18,615 bases of DNA from an uncultured Bacteroides sp. (GTDB taxonomy: Bacteria; Bacteroidota; Bacteroidia; Bacteroidales; Bacteroidaceae): assembly GCA_905197435.1 (NCBI GenBank), contig CAJJYX010000049.1, forward strand, positions 1 through 18,615, read 5' to 3'. Numbering within the stretch: the stretch's first letter is position 1; each line of letters begins with the position of its first letter. The notes below the pieces were generated by a model. That model was not told where the DNA came from. It did not search any database and saw only the letters and a list, made by a program, of their open reading frames with translations. The translations under genes were made by a program, and so were the position numbers. This document shows positions 6,255-13,538 of the stretch, one piece after another.

Positions 6255-7292
6255 TTACTTGAAAATCTTTCTTTCGTTTAATGCATTCCAGTATTTCCTT
6301 GCATTTTTCATGTGCTCGGTATAATTGGATGCAAAGTTGTGGGTACCCGAGAAATCCTCTTTGGCACACATGTAGAGGTAGTTGTGTTTCGTGTAATTCA
6401 ATACGGCATCCACCCCGATGGGCGAGGGGATGCGTATGGGGCCTGGAGGAAGTCCGGTGTTGCGGTAGGTATTGTAAGGTGAATCTATCGCCAGATGGGC
6501 ATTGGTAATTCTCCGCAAGCCAAAGTCCTGCAAAGCGAATTTGATGGTCGGGTCGGCTTGCAGGGGCATGCCGGAATGCAGCCTGTTGATATACAGTCCT
6601 GCCACTATCGGCTTTTCAGGATTATTGTTTGTCTCTTCCTCGACGATGGAGGCGAGGGTGCAGACTTCCACGGGTGTCATCCCGATGGCGGTGGCTTTGT
6701 TTAGACGTTCCTGGTTCCAGAACTTCTGATGCTCCAGCTTCATTCTCTCAAAGAACTCCTCTGCACTCATGTCCCAATATACTTGATAAGTTTCGGGAAT
6801 GAAAAGGCAGGGCATGGTCTCTTTGTGGTATCCTGATTTTTGTTGGAATGCGGAGTCGTTCATCAGTCCGGCTATCTCGGCGGAGTCTATCATGAGCTGC
6901 TTGCCAATGCTGCGTGCCAGCCTGTCCAGCGTGCGTACGCTGCCGACAGTGAGGTTCATTGGCTCTTGATACCCGCGGTACAGACGGCTGAATACGTGGT
7001 ACACATTTTCTCCCGGTCGTATAGCGTAGCGTCCGGTGTGTATGTTTTGAGGATATTTCCGATATCGGGCCATCCAGCGGAAGCCGGCAAAGCTTCGTGG
7101 ACGACCTTGCAATTTCACCTTATTATATATGGAGTCGGCGGTATCATCGCGGTCTATATAGATATAGGTTGTTTTTTGCGGATGGAATTGCGGGGCAAAC
7201 AGATAGTAATATATCATTCCTGCACAAGCCGCTCCGATAAGAACCAGTGCGATGAACGTTCCGATAAGTATTTTTTTCTTTTTCTTTTCCAT
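6255..7292 (-). CDS. mltG: Endolytic transglycosylase MltG (YceG-like)
   Basis: This 345-residue inner-membrane lytic transglycosylase cuts nascent glycan strands and so sets peptidoglycan chain length. A short lysine-rich cytoplasmic start (MEKKKKK) is followed by one transmembrane helix (about residues 8-30). A periplasmic LysM-like part comes next (about 40-110), then the YceG catalytic domain. The active-site segment is LASIVEEET (213-221), containing the catalytic glutamate, followed by GLYINRLHSGMPLQADPTIKF. The region SPYNTYRNTGLPPGPI (271-286) and the end NYLYMCA...GTHNFASNYTEH are also characteristic. Length and order are normal. It has its own -7 box just upstream; the TolB-like gene lies upstream in the same direction, 66 bases away. 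Confidence 0.95.
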   Translation of the reverse strand: MEKKKKKILIGTFIALVLIGAACAGMIYYYLFAPQFHPQKTTYIYIDRDDTADSIYNKVKLQGRPRSFAGFRWMARYRKYPQNIHTGRYAIRPGENVYHVFSRLYRGYQEPMNLTVGSVRTLDRLARSIGKQLMIDSAEIAGLMNDSAFQQKSGYHKETMPCLFIPETYQVYWDMSAEEFFERMKLEHQKFWNQERLNKATAIGMTPVEVCTLASIVEEETNNNPEKPIVAGLYINRLHSGMPLQADPTIKFALQDFGLRRITNAHLAIDSPYNTYRNTGLPPGPIRIPSPIGVDAVLNYTKHNYLYMCAKEDFSGTHNFASNYTEHMKNARKYWNALNERKIFK

Positions 7293-7319
7293 TTTGTCTT
7301 TACAGCATCTTTAGTCGGG

Positions 7320-7349
7320 CAAAGTTAGTAAAAAATGGAGTGAAACCAA
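7320..7349 (-). promoter_or_regulatory. Putative promoter of mltG
   Basis: On the minus strand TTGG (7349-7346) and TAACTTTG (7327-7320) are separated by 18 bases, close to the Bacteroidetes -33/-7 layout. The ATG lies about 28 bases beyond the -7 box. Confidence 0.5.
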
Positions 7350-7358
7350 TCAGTCATA

Positions 7359-8279
7359 TCAGTTAATTCGATAGCTGACAAAGGCTATGCGTCTGCTGTC
7401 CGGTGCCCATGAGTTGACGTTGATAGTACCTTGTCCGCCGAAAAGCTTCAACAATGTTTTCGGTTCTCCGCCGTTTGCCGGCATCAGGCGCAACTCTACA
7501 TTCTTGTTAGGCAGGTGTTCTCCCGGTTCCAGGTCGCCTTTGTAGTAGGTGATGAAGACTATGGATTTCCCATCGGGTGAGATATGTGGGAACCATGAAT
7601 TACGGGTTTCGTCGAAGGTCATTTGGGTCTGTTCCGAACCATCTGCCTTCATGCGCCAGATTTGCATGAGTCCGGTGCGTACTGAGTTGAACCATATATA
7701 TTGTCCACAAGGTGAATATTCCGGTCCGTCATCCAAGCCTTCGGCAGATGTCAGGCGGGTTTCTTCACCTCCTTCTGCCGGGATGGCGTAGACGTCGAAG
7801 TTACCGTTCCGTTCGGCACAGTAGGCCAGTTGCTTGCCGTCGGGGCTCCATCCATGGAGGTAGCTGGGACCTAAAGGGGTTATTAGGCGGGGAGTGCCGC
7901 CCGTTATCGGAAGTGTGTAAATGCGCGATTTATGGTCTTCTTTTGTACCGTGGCTGATGGCTATTTGCTGCCCGTCGGCTGAGATTACATGGTCATTGTT
8001 ACAGTTCTGGGCAAAATCCGTATCTATCAACTCCGGTTCGGCAGATGGGACAGGGGCGAGGCGGTATAGTTTCCCTCCGCTGTTGTATAGCAGCCATTGT
8101 CCGTCAGGTGTCCAATTGGGAGCTTCAATCCGATAAGGGAATTCTTTTACGACGGTTCTGTCACCATTGGTTACGTCCAGTATTTCGAGGATGCTGGTAA
8201 CTTCGTTTTGCTGCTGAGCGGCTGCGGTCAGTAGTGCAAAAGTAGCAAGGAAAGGGATTAGATAGTGTTTCATGTTCAA
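7359..8279 (-). CDS. Exported TolB-like six-bladed beta-propeller protein
   Basis: The 306-residue protein has a clear signal peptide ([21 protein letters not shown], cleavage near residue 21). It then has repeated PD40/WD40-like motifs of the form x-W/S-PDG-x-x-(I/L)-x-(Y/F): [57 protein letters not shown] and [12 protein letters not shown]. Six blades account for the whole mature protein, so it is a stand-alone propeller and lacks the N-terminal domain of true TolB and the Pal/Tol gene context. Such proteins are often annotated as TolB-like or transporter-associated. A binding or scaffold role in the periplasm is plausible, but no catalytic residues are visible. It is the first minus-strand gene in a divergent pair with the AspT-type transporter. 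Confidence 0.85.
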   Translation of the reverse strand: MNMKHYLIPFLATFALLTAAAQQQNEVTSILEILDVTNGDRTVVKEFPYRIEAPNWTPDGQWLLYNSGGKLYRLAPVPSAEPELIDTDFAQNCNNDHVISADGQQIAISHGTKEDHKSRIYTLPITGGTPRLITPLGPSYLHGWSPDGKQLAYCAERNGNFDVYAIPAEGGEETRLTSAEGLDDGPEYSPCGQYIWFNSVRTGLMQIWRMKADGSEQTQMTFDETRNSWFPHISPDGKSIVFITYYKGDLEPGEHLPNKNVELRLMPANGGEPKTLLKLFGGQGTINVNSWAPDSRRIAFVSYRIN

Positions 8280-8322
8280 TTGTTTATAGAGTTTTTTCTG
8301 TAGTACATGTCCTTTCGATTAG

Positions 8323-8330
8323 CAAAAATA
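8323..8330 (-). promoter_or_regulatory. Putative -7 box of the TolB-like gene
   Basis: On the minus strand TATTTTTG matches TANNTTTG, 43 bases before the ATG. No convincing -33 element is seen. Confidence 0.4.
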
Positions 8331-8420
8331 CGAAAATAAAGGTTTAATGCCTGTTTTTGATATGGAAAAGAATGAAATGTATTTCTGCATAAAAATAGAC
8401 AGGTTCATTTTATTTTGCAT

Positions 8421-8428
8421 TATCTTTG
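8421..8428 (+). promoter_or_regulatory. Putative -7 box of the AspT-type transporter gene
   Basis: TATCTTTG matches TANNTTTG, 29 bases before the TTG start codon. Together with the box at 8323-8330 it makes the 178-base gap a divergent promoter region. No clear -33 element is seen. Confidence 0.5.
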
Positions 8429-8457
8429 CAGCCTGAAACTATAAAATAGAATACATA

Positions 8458-10125
8458 TTGGACTGGTTATATAGTTTATTCGTTGAACACTCCGCCTTGC
8501 AGGCGGTTGTGGCGCTTTCGCTGATTTCCGCTATCGGATTGGGATTGGGGAAGATACATATTTGCGGAATTTCCCTGGGAGTGACGTTCGTGTTCTTTGC
8601 CGGTATCATTGCCGGACATTTCGGGTTGTCCATAGATCCGCAGATGCTGAATTATGCAGAAAGCTTCGGGTTGGTGATATTTGTGTATGCTTTGGGCTTG
8701 CAGGTGGGACCGGGCTTTTTCAGCTCTTTCCGGAAGGGAGGGATACAGTTGAATATGCTCGCTACGGGTGTGGTGCTCGTCGGTACTTTGCTGACTGTGC
8801 TGGGCAGTTATGTCCTGGGGATATCCCTGCCGGATATGGTGGGCATCCTTTGCGGTGCCACGACAAACACGCCGGCGCTCGGTGCGGCGCAGCAGACATT
8901 GAAGCAGATGGGACTGGAGGCGAGTACACCTGCGTTGGGTTGTGCCGTGTCATATCCTTTGGGAGTGGTCGGTGTTATTCTGGCCATATTGCTCATCCGT
9001 AAGACACTGACTCATAAGGAAGACTTGGAACTGAAAGAGAAGGATGACTTGAACAAGCCTTATATTGTTGCGTTCCAAGTACACAATCCCGCCATCTTCA
9101 ATAAGAGTATCAAGGAAATCGGTGGGCTGAACAGTTATCCCAAGTTTGTGATTTCACGTTTGTGGAGGGATGGGAATGTAAGCATCCCTACTTCGGAAAA
9201 GGTTATAAAGGAAGGTGACCGCCTGCTGGTGATAACTTCGGAGAAGAATACTCCGGCTCTGACTGTACTTTTCGGTGAGCAGGAACACACCGACTGGAAC
9301 AAGGAAGACATAGACTGGAATGCCATAGACAGCCAGCTGATTTCACAACGCATCGTAGTGACGCGTCCTGAATTGAACGGTAAGAAACTGGGCTCTCTCC
9401 ATCTGCGCAATCATTACGGTATCAATATCAGTCGGGTATATCGTAGTGGTGTGCAGTTGCTTGCCACGGCGGAACTGACTTTGCAATTGGGTGACCGTCT
9501 GACCGTAGTGGGCGAAGCCGCTGCCATACAAAATGTGGAGAAAGTGCTGGGCAATGCCGTGAAAAGCCTGAAGGAACCGAACTTGGTGGCGGTATTTATC
9601 GGCATTGTCATCGGTCTGGCTTTGGGAGCAATTCCGATATCTATTCCCGGTATCAGCGCCCCCGTGCGGCTCGGGTTGGCGGGTGGTCCTATCATCGTAG
9701 GCATTCTTATCGGTACATTCGGTCCGAGGATGCATATGGTGACTTATACTACGCGCAGTGCGAACCTGATGCTCCGGGCGTTGGGCTTGTCTCTTTACCT
9801 GGCTTGTCTGGGGCTGGACGCCGGCGCCCATTTCTTCGATACGGTATTCCGTCCGGAAGGGCTGTTGTGGATTGCCACAGGCTTTGCGCTGACGGTGATT
9901 CCGGTATTGATAATGGGAGTTGTCACCTTTAAGTGGCTGAAGATAGATTTTGGAACGATGGCAGGTATGCTGTGCGGAAGCATGGCAAACCCCATGGCGC
10001 TGAACTACGCCAACGACACCATTCCGGGAGACAATCCGTCTGTGGCTTATGCCACGGTTTATCCGCTATGCATGTTTCTGCGGGTAGTCATAGCGCAAGT
10101 GCTGCTCATGTTCTTCATTAATTGA
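8458..10125 (+). CDS. AspT/YidE/YbjL-family transporter with two RCK_C domains
   Basis: The 555-residue membrane protein has two homologous hydrophobic halves (about 12-182 and 374-553) flanking a soluble middle (about 185-370) with two TrkA_C/RCK_C regulatory domains (AFQVHNPAIFNKSI...EGDRLLVIT and RIVVTRPELNGKKL...GDRLTVVG). The duplicated signature appears as CGATTNTPALGAA (132-144) and CGSMANPMALNYA (506-518). The family includes the aspartate:alanine exchanger AspT and the uncharacterised E. coli YidE and YbjL; no aspartate decarboxylase is nearby, so the substrate is unknown. The start is a TTG: the frame has a TGA at 8434-8436, no ATG precedes the conserved N-terminal helix, and the -7 box lies 29 bases upstream. 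fbp follows after 72 bases in the same direction. Confidence 0.92.
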   Translation: MDWLYSLFVEHSALQAVVALSLISAIGLGLGKIHICGISLGVTFVFFAGIIAGHFGLSIDPQMLNYAESFGLVIFVYALGLQVGPGFFSSFRKGGIQLNMLATGVVLVGTLLTVLGSYVLGISLPDMVGILCGATTNTPALGAAQQTLKQMGLEASTPALGCAVSYPLGVVGVILAILLIRKTLTHKEDLELKEKDDLNKPYIVAFQVHNPAIFNKSIKEIGGLNSYPKFVISRLWRDGNVSIPTSEKVIKEGDRLLVITSEKNTPALTVLFGEQEHTDWNKEDIDWNAIDSQLISQRIVVTRPELNGKKLGSLHLRNHYGINISRVYRSGVQLLATAELTLQLGDRLTVVGEAAAIQNVEKVLGNAVKSLKEPNLVAVFIGIVIGLALGAIPISIPGISAPVRLGLAGGPIIVGILIGTFGPRMHMVTYTTRSANLMLRALGLSLYLACLGLDAGAHFFDTVFRPEGLLWIATGFALTVIPVLIMGVVTFKWLKIDFGTMAGMLCGSMANPMALNYANDTIPGDNPSVAYATVYPLCMFLRVVIAQVLLMFFIN

Positions 10126-10171
10126 TAATGGAGAGAAAATGAAGAATACTATGAATTGTTAATTATCAATT
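10120..10171 (+). repeat. Inverted repeat between transporter and fbp
   Basis: AATTGATAAT (10120-10129), which overlaps the transporter stop codon, is perfectly complementary to ATTATCAATT (10162-10171). Further copies of CAAT/TCAATT words follow up to the fbp ATG. It is A/T-rich with no U tract. It could be a weak attenuator or an mRNA-stability element. Confidence 0.4.
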
Positions 10172-10197
10172 GTCAACTCTCAATCATCAATTAGATT

Positions 10198-12186
10198 ATG
10201 GGAAATATAACTCCGGAAAGTATTGTCAATGACTTGCGTTATTTGCAATTATTATCACGCAGTTTTCCTACCATTGCTGATGCCAGTACGGAAATCATCA
10301 ATCTGGAGGCCATTCTGAATCTGCCGAAAGGTACAGAACATTTTCTGACGGATATTCATGGCGAGTATGAGGCTTTTCAACACGTGCTGAAGAATGCATC
10401 GGGAGCAGTGAAGCGTAAGGTGAACGAAATCTTCGGGCATACATTGCGCGAAAGCGAGAAGAAGGAAATCTGTACATTGATTTATTATCCGGAAGAGAAG
10501 CTGCAACTCATCAAGGAGCAGGAAACGGATCTGGACGATTGGTACCTCATCACGTTGAACCAGTTGGTAAAAGTATGCCAGAACGTTTCGTCCAAATATA
10601 CCCGTTCGAAAGTACGCAAAGCACTTCCGGCGGAGTTCTCGTATATTATTCAGGAGTTGTTGCACGAATCGAGCATCGAACCCAACAAGCATGCTTACAT
10701 CAATGTCATCATCAGTACCATCATTTCTACGAAGCGTGCAGATGACTTTATTGTGGCGATGTGCAACCTTATCCAGCGTCTGACCATTGACTCACTGCAT
10801 ATCGTAGGCGATATATATGACCGCGGACCGGGTGCCCACATTATCATGGACACCCTCTGCGATTATCATAATTTTGATATTCAATGGGGCAACCACGACA
10901 TTCTGTGGATGGGTGCCGCATCGGGCAATGACGCTTGCATAGCCAACGTAATCCGTATGTCGATGCGCTATGCCAATCTGGCAACGCTGGAGGATGGCTA
11001 TGGCATTAATCTGTTGCCGCTTGCGACGTTTGCCATGGATACGTATGCGGACGATCCTTGTACCATCTTTGCGCCGAAAATGAATTTTGCCGATGCGGAA
11101 TATAATGAAAAGACCTTGCGGCTGATAACACAGATGCACAAGGCGATTACGGTCATTCAGCTGAAGCTGGAGGCGGAAATCATCAGCCGCCGTCCGGAAT
11201 TCGGCATGGAGGACCGGAGACTGCTGCATCTGGTGGACTTTAAACGCGGCGTGTTTGTCTACGAGGGCAAAGAATATCCGTTGTGCGATGTGAATTTCCC
11301 CACCATAGACCCGGCAGACCCGTACCGTCTTTCTGACGAAGAGCGTGAACTGATGCATCGCATTCACTCTTCTTTCATGAACAGTGAGAAGATGAAGAAG
11401 CACATGCGCTGTCTGTTTACGTATGGCGGCATGTATCTGGTGTGCAACAGTAACCTGCTTTATCATGCTTCCGTTCCTTTGAACGCGGATGGCAGTTTCA
11501 AGCATGTCCGCATCGGCCAAAAGGAATACTGGGGGCACACATTGTTGCAAAAGACCGACCAACTGATACGTACCGCCTATTTTGGCGAGGATGGTTCGGA
11601 AGAGAAACAGTTTGCGCTGGATTATGTCTGGTACATGTGGTGCGGACCGGATGCCCCTTCATTCGATAAAGACAAAATGGCTACCTTTGAACGCTATTTT
11701 GTGGCCGATAAAGCATTGCATAAGGAGACGAAGGGGCATTACTATACCCTGCGCAATGAGGCGGAGGTGTGCGACCGCATTCTTGAAGAGTTCGGCGTGA
11801 AGCCGGGACCGCACTCGCACATCATCAACGGGCATGTGCCGGTGAAGACCATCAAAGGTGAGAAACCCATCAAGGCAGACGGCAAACTGCTGGTAATTGA
11901 CGGCGGTTTTTCAAAAGCCTATCAGCCGGAAACAGGAATTGCGGGATATACGCTGGTGTATCATTCCCATGGTTTGCAACTGGTGCAGCATGAACCCTTC
12001 CAGAGTCGTCAAAAGGCCATTGAAGAAGGCCAGGACATCAAGTCCACAACGCTGGTCGTTGAATTCAATTCACAGCGTATGATGGTGAAGGATACGGATA
12101 AAGGTAGCGAACTCGTTACGCAGATTCAGGATTTGAAGAAACTGCTGGTGGCATATAGGACAGGACTTATTAAGGAAAAACAGTGA
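10198..12186 (+). CDS. fbp: Class III fructose-1,6-bisphosphatase
   Basis: The 662-residue protein is the large FBPase type first known from Bacillus subtilis and common in Bacteroides, unrelated to the 330-residue class I enzyme. It removes the 1-phosphate of fructose 1,6-bisphosphate in gluconeogenesis. The fold is a calcineurin-like metallophosphoesterase: the metal-binding motifs are TDIHGEYEAF (51-60), VGDIYDRGPG (203-212) and GNHDILWMGA (231-240), and a late histidine motif appears in HSHIINGHVPV. The remaining helical regions and the DGGFSKAYQPETGIAGYTL segment match the family. Length is as expected. No Bacteroidetes -7 box is seen in the 72-base gap, so it may be co-transcribed with the transporter. 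It ends just before a large hairpin. Confidence 0.96.
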   Translation: MGNITPESIVNDLRYLQLLSRSFPTIADASTEIINLEAILNLPKGTEHFLTDIHGEYEAFQHVLKNASGAVKRKVNEIFGHTLRESEKKEICTLIYYPEEKLQLIKEQETDLDDWYLITLNQLVKVCQNVSSKYTRSKVRKALPAEFSYIIQELLHESSIEPNKHAYINVIISTIISTKRADDFIVAMCNLIQRLTIDSLHIVGDIYDRGPGAHIIMDTLCDYHNFDIQWGNHDILWMGAASGNDACIANVIRMSMRYANLATLEDGYGINLLPLATFAMDTYADDPCTIFAPKMNFADAEYNEKTLRLITQMHKAITVIQLKLEAEIISRRPEFGMEDRRLLHLVDFKRGVFVYEGKEYPLCDVNFPTIDPADPYRLSDEERELMHRIHSSFMNSEKMKKHMRCLFTYGGMYLVCNSNLLYHASVPLNADGSFKHVRIGQKEYWGHTLLQKTDQLIRTAYFGEDGSEEKQFALDYVWYMWCGPDAPSFDKDKMATFERYFVADKALHKETKGHYYTLRNEAEVCDRILEEFGVKPGPHSHIINGHVPVKTIKGEKPIKADGKLLVIDGGFSKAYQPETGIAGYTLVYHSHGLQLVQHEPFQSRQKAIEEGQDIKSTTLVVEFNSQRMMVKDTDKGSELVTQIQDLKKLLVAYRTGLIKEKQ

Positions 12187-12192
12187 ATTAGT

Positions 12193-12250
12193 GATTAGGG
12201 ATTAGGGATTAGGGATTTACTGCTAATCCCTAACCCCTAATCCCTAACCC
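12193..12250. terminator. Bidirectional terminator-like hairpin made of telomere-like repeats
   Basis: The left arm (12193-12217) is 3.5 copies of the 7-mer GATTAGG, and the right arm (12225-12250) is its near-perfect complement in AATCCCT/AACCCCT units. They form a stem of about 25 bp with one mismatch and a 7-base loop. The hairpin fills the 65-base gap between the convergent fbp stop and the stop of the surface-repeat gene, so it probably ends both transcripts. There is no long U tract. The minus strand also carries four GGG/GGGG runs separated by 3-4 bases, a possible G-quadruplex. Confidence 0.75.
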
Positions 12251-12251
12251 T

Positions 12252-13532
12252 TCATAACTTCAACAGTGTTACTCCGCCCTCCACAATGATTCCTTTGTCA
12301 TAGGTTTCCCCTTTTGTATAGTAGCGGCTGGCCCCGCCGGTGAGGAATACGCCGAGACGGTCTGTCAGGTGGTATTCCAGATTGACGCGTGCTTGGAGGG
12401 CATAGAGGCGGGCGGGGATGCCGTAGTCTTTGTTCTTGAAGGTTTCTATATGCTGGTATCCTAAGTCTCCGCTGATGAACAGCCGTTCGCAGAGGGGCAG
12501 TTCAAGGCCTGCGCGGTAGAAGAGGGCAGCGGAGAACTTGTCACTAAAATCCAGATAATGGGTACCCCCGCCGAGGATGGTGTAAAAGAGTTGGTTCTTG
12601 AAACGGGCGCCTACATTCAGCTTAGTGGCATTACCTCCAAAAAACATCATTTGGACTTTCGTTTTGGGATTGGCATTGACCAATCCCAACTGGAAACCGT
12701 CTAATTTCTCTTTGTAGTAGTTGAAAAGACCTATCTGAAGTCCCTTGGCCCGGATAGCCATATTGGCGGCACCTATTTGCAATCCCCGAGCTGTGCCGCC
12801 CACCACATTGCCCAGACCGGAAACCTGGACACCGGTCATATCTCCGGCTGTGATGTTGGCAAGGGCGGACATTTGCATGCCGTTTAAGTTTTTACCGATT
12901 ACACTCAGCAGGCCGGCACCTGAAAAACCTTTGAAATTTCCGCCGGAAACATTGGCGAGTCCGGCAAAGTGCATACCGGAAGCATCTTCTCCACTGATGT
13001 TCAACAAACCGCCTATGGAGACACCACGGCTATAGTCACCACTGATGTTTGCCAGACCGGAAATGATAACACCTTGCGCATGGTTTCCGGTGATACCTAC
13101 CAGTCCCGAAGCGGATAATCCGGTAAGGTCGTTTCCATTGATGTTGGTAATGCCTGCTATCTGTACACCTCGCATACTTCCACCCACCATATTTGACAGG
13201 CCAGCCATTTGTATGCCGTTCACATCCTTACCTGTCACACTGCCAAGAATATTCATGCCGAGGCCATTCAGACGGTTCATGGAGGAGAACACGCCCAAAT
13301 TGAAGCAGGTGCTTCCCACGGTATCAGTCCGTTGTGTGGAGATGTTTTTCCATAAGGAGATATTGACTCCTACCGGACCGTGGTCTGTCTGTGTGGAATG
13401 TTTTTCCCGGGGAGTGCCTTTGGAAGATTTCTGAATCGTGTCCGGTTGTACACTGCCCGGATTATACTCTTGGGCGAAAGCTGTCCCTGCAAAAAGCAAG
13501 GACATGAGGAGGAGTGAAAGGGTTCGTCTCAT
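12252..13532 (-). CDS. Exported repeat protein, LA_2272-type surface repeat family
   Basis: The 426-residue protein has a signal peptide (MRRTLSLLLMSLLFAGTAFA, cleavage after residue 20). A short polar linker precedes ten uninterrupted 16-residue repeats: glycine recurs exactly at 90, 106, 122, 138 and so on to 250. The unit is G-(V/L/M)-x-(I/M/V)-(S/A)-G-L-x-N-(I/V)-x-G-x-x-x-x, for example GVIISGLANISGDYSR. Three shorter degenerate units follow (GLQIGAANMAIRAK, GLQIGLFNYYKEKLD, GFQLGLVNANPKTK). The remaining 130 residues are rich in alternating aromatic/hydrophobic strands (FYTILGGGTHYLDF, LFISGDLGYQHIETF, ALQARVNLEYHL), resembling an outer-membrane barrel fragment. A beta-solenoid seems likely. 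The match to the 'LA_2272 family surface repeat' group is from memory. It starts 6 bases after the sulfatase stop, so the two are co-transcribed. The function is unknown. Confidence 0.8.
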   Translation of the reverse strand: MRRTLSLLLMSLLFAGTAFAQEYNPGSVQPDTIQKSSKGTPREKHSTQTDHGPVGVNISLWKNISTQRTDTVGSTCFNLGVFSSMNRLNGLGMNILGSVTGKDVNGIQMAGLSNMVGGSMRGVQIAGITNINGNDLTGLSASGLVGITGNHAQGVIISGLANISGDYSRGVSIGGLLNISGEDASGMHFAGLANVSGGNFKGFSGAGLLSVIGKNLNGMQMSALANITAGDMTGVQVSGLGNVVGGTARGLQIGAANMAIRAKGLQIGLFNYYKEKLDGFQLGLVNANPKTKVQMMFFGGNATKLNVGARFKNQLFYTILGGGTHYLDFSDKFSAALFYRAGLELPLCERLFISGDLGYQHIETFKNKDYGIPARLYALQARVNLEYHLTDRLGVFLTGGASRYYTKGETYDKGIIVEGGVTLLKL

Positions 13533-13538
13533 ATTTTT

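Noticed and set aside
7359..8279. True TolB of the Tol-Pal system
   Set aside because: The protein is propeller only, without the N-terminal TolB domain, and no tolQRA or pal genes are near.
10792..11562. 256-residue minus-strand frame
   Set aside because: It is a shadow of fbp, antisense to the metal-binding and central domains, with histidine/arginine-rich composition typical of antisense frames.
12193..12250. Real telomere or linear replicon end
   Set aside because: The repeat is only 3-4 units per arm, sits inside the chromosome between two intact genes and forms a simple hairpin.
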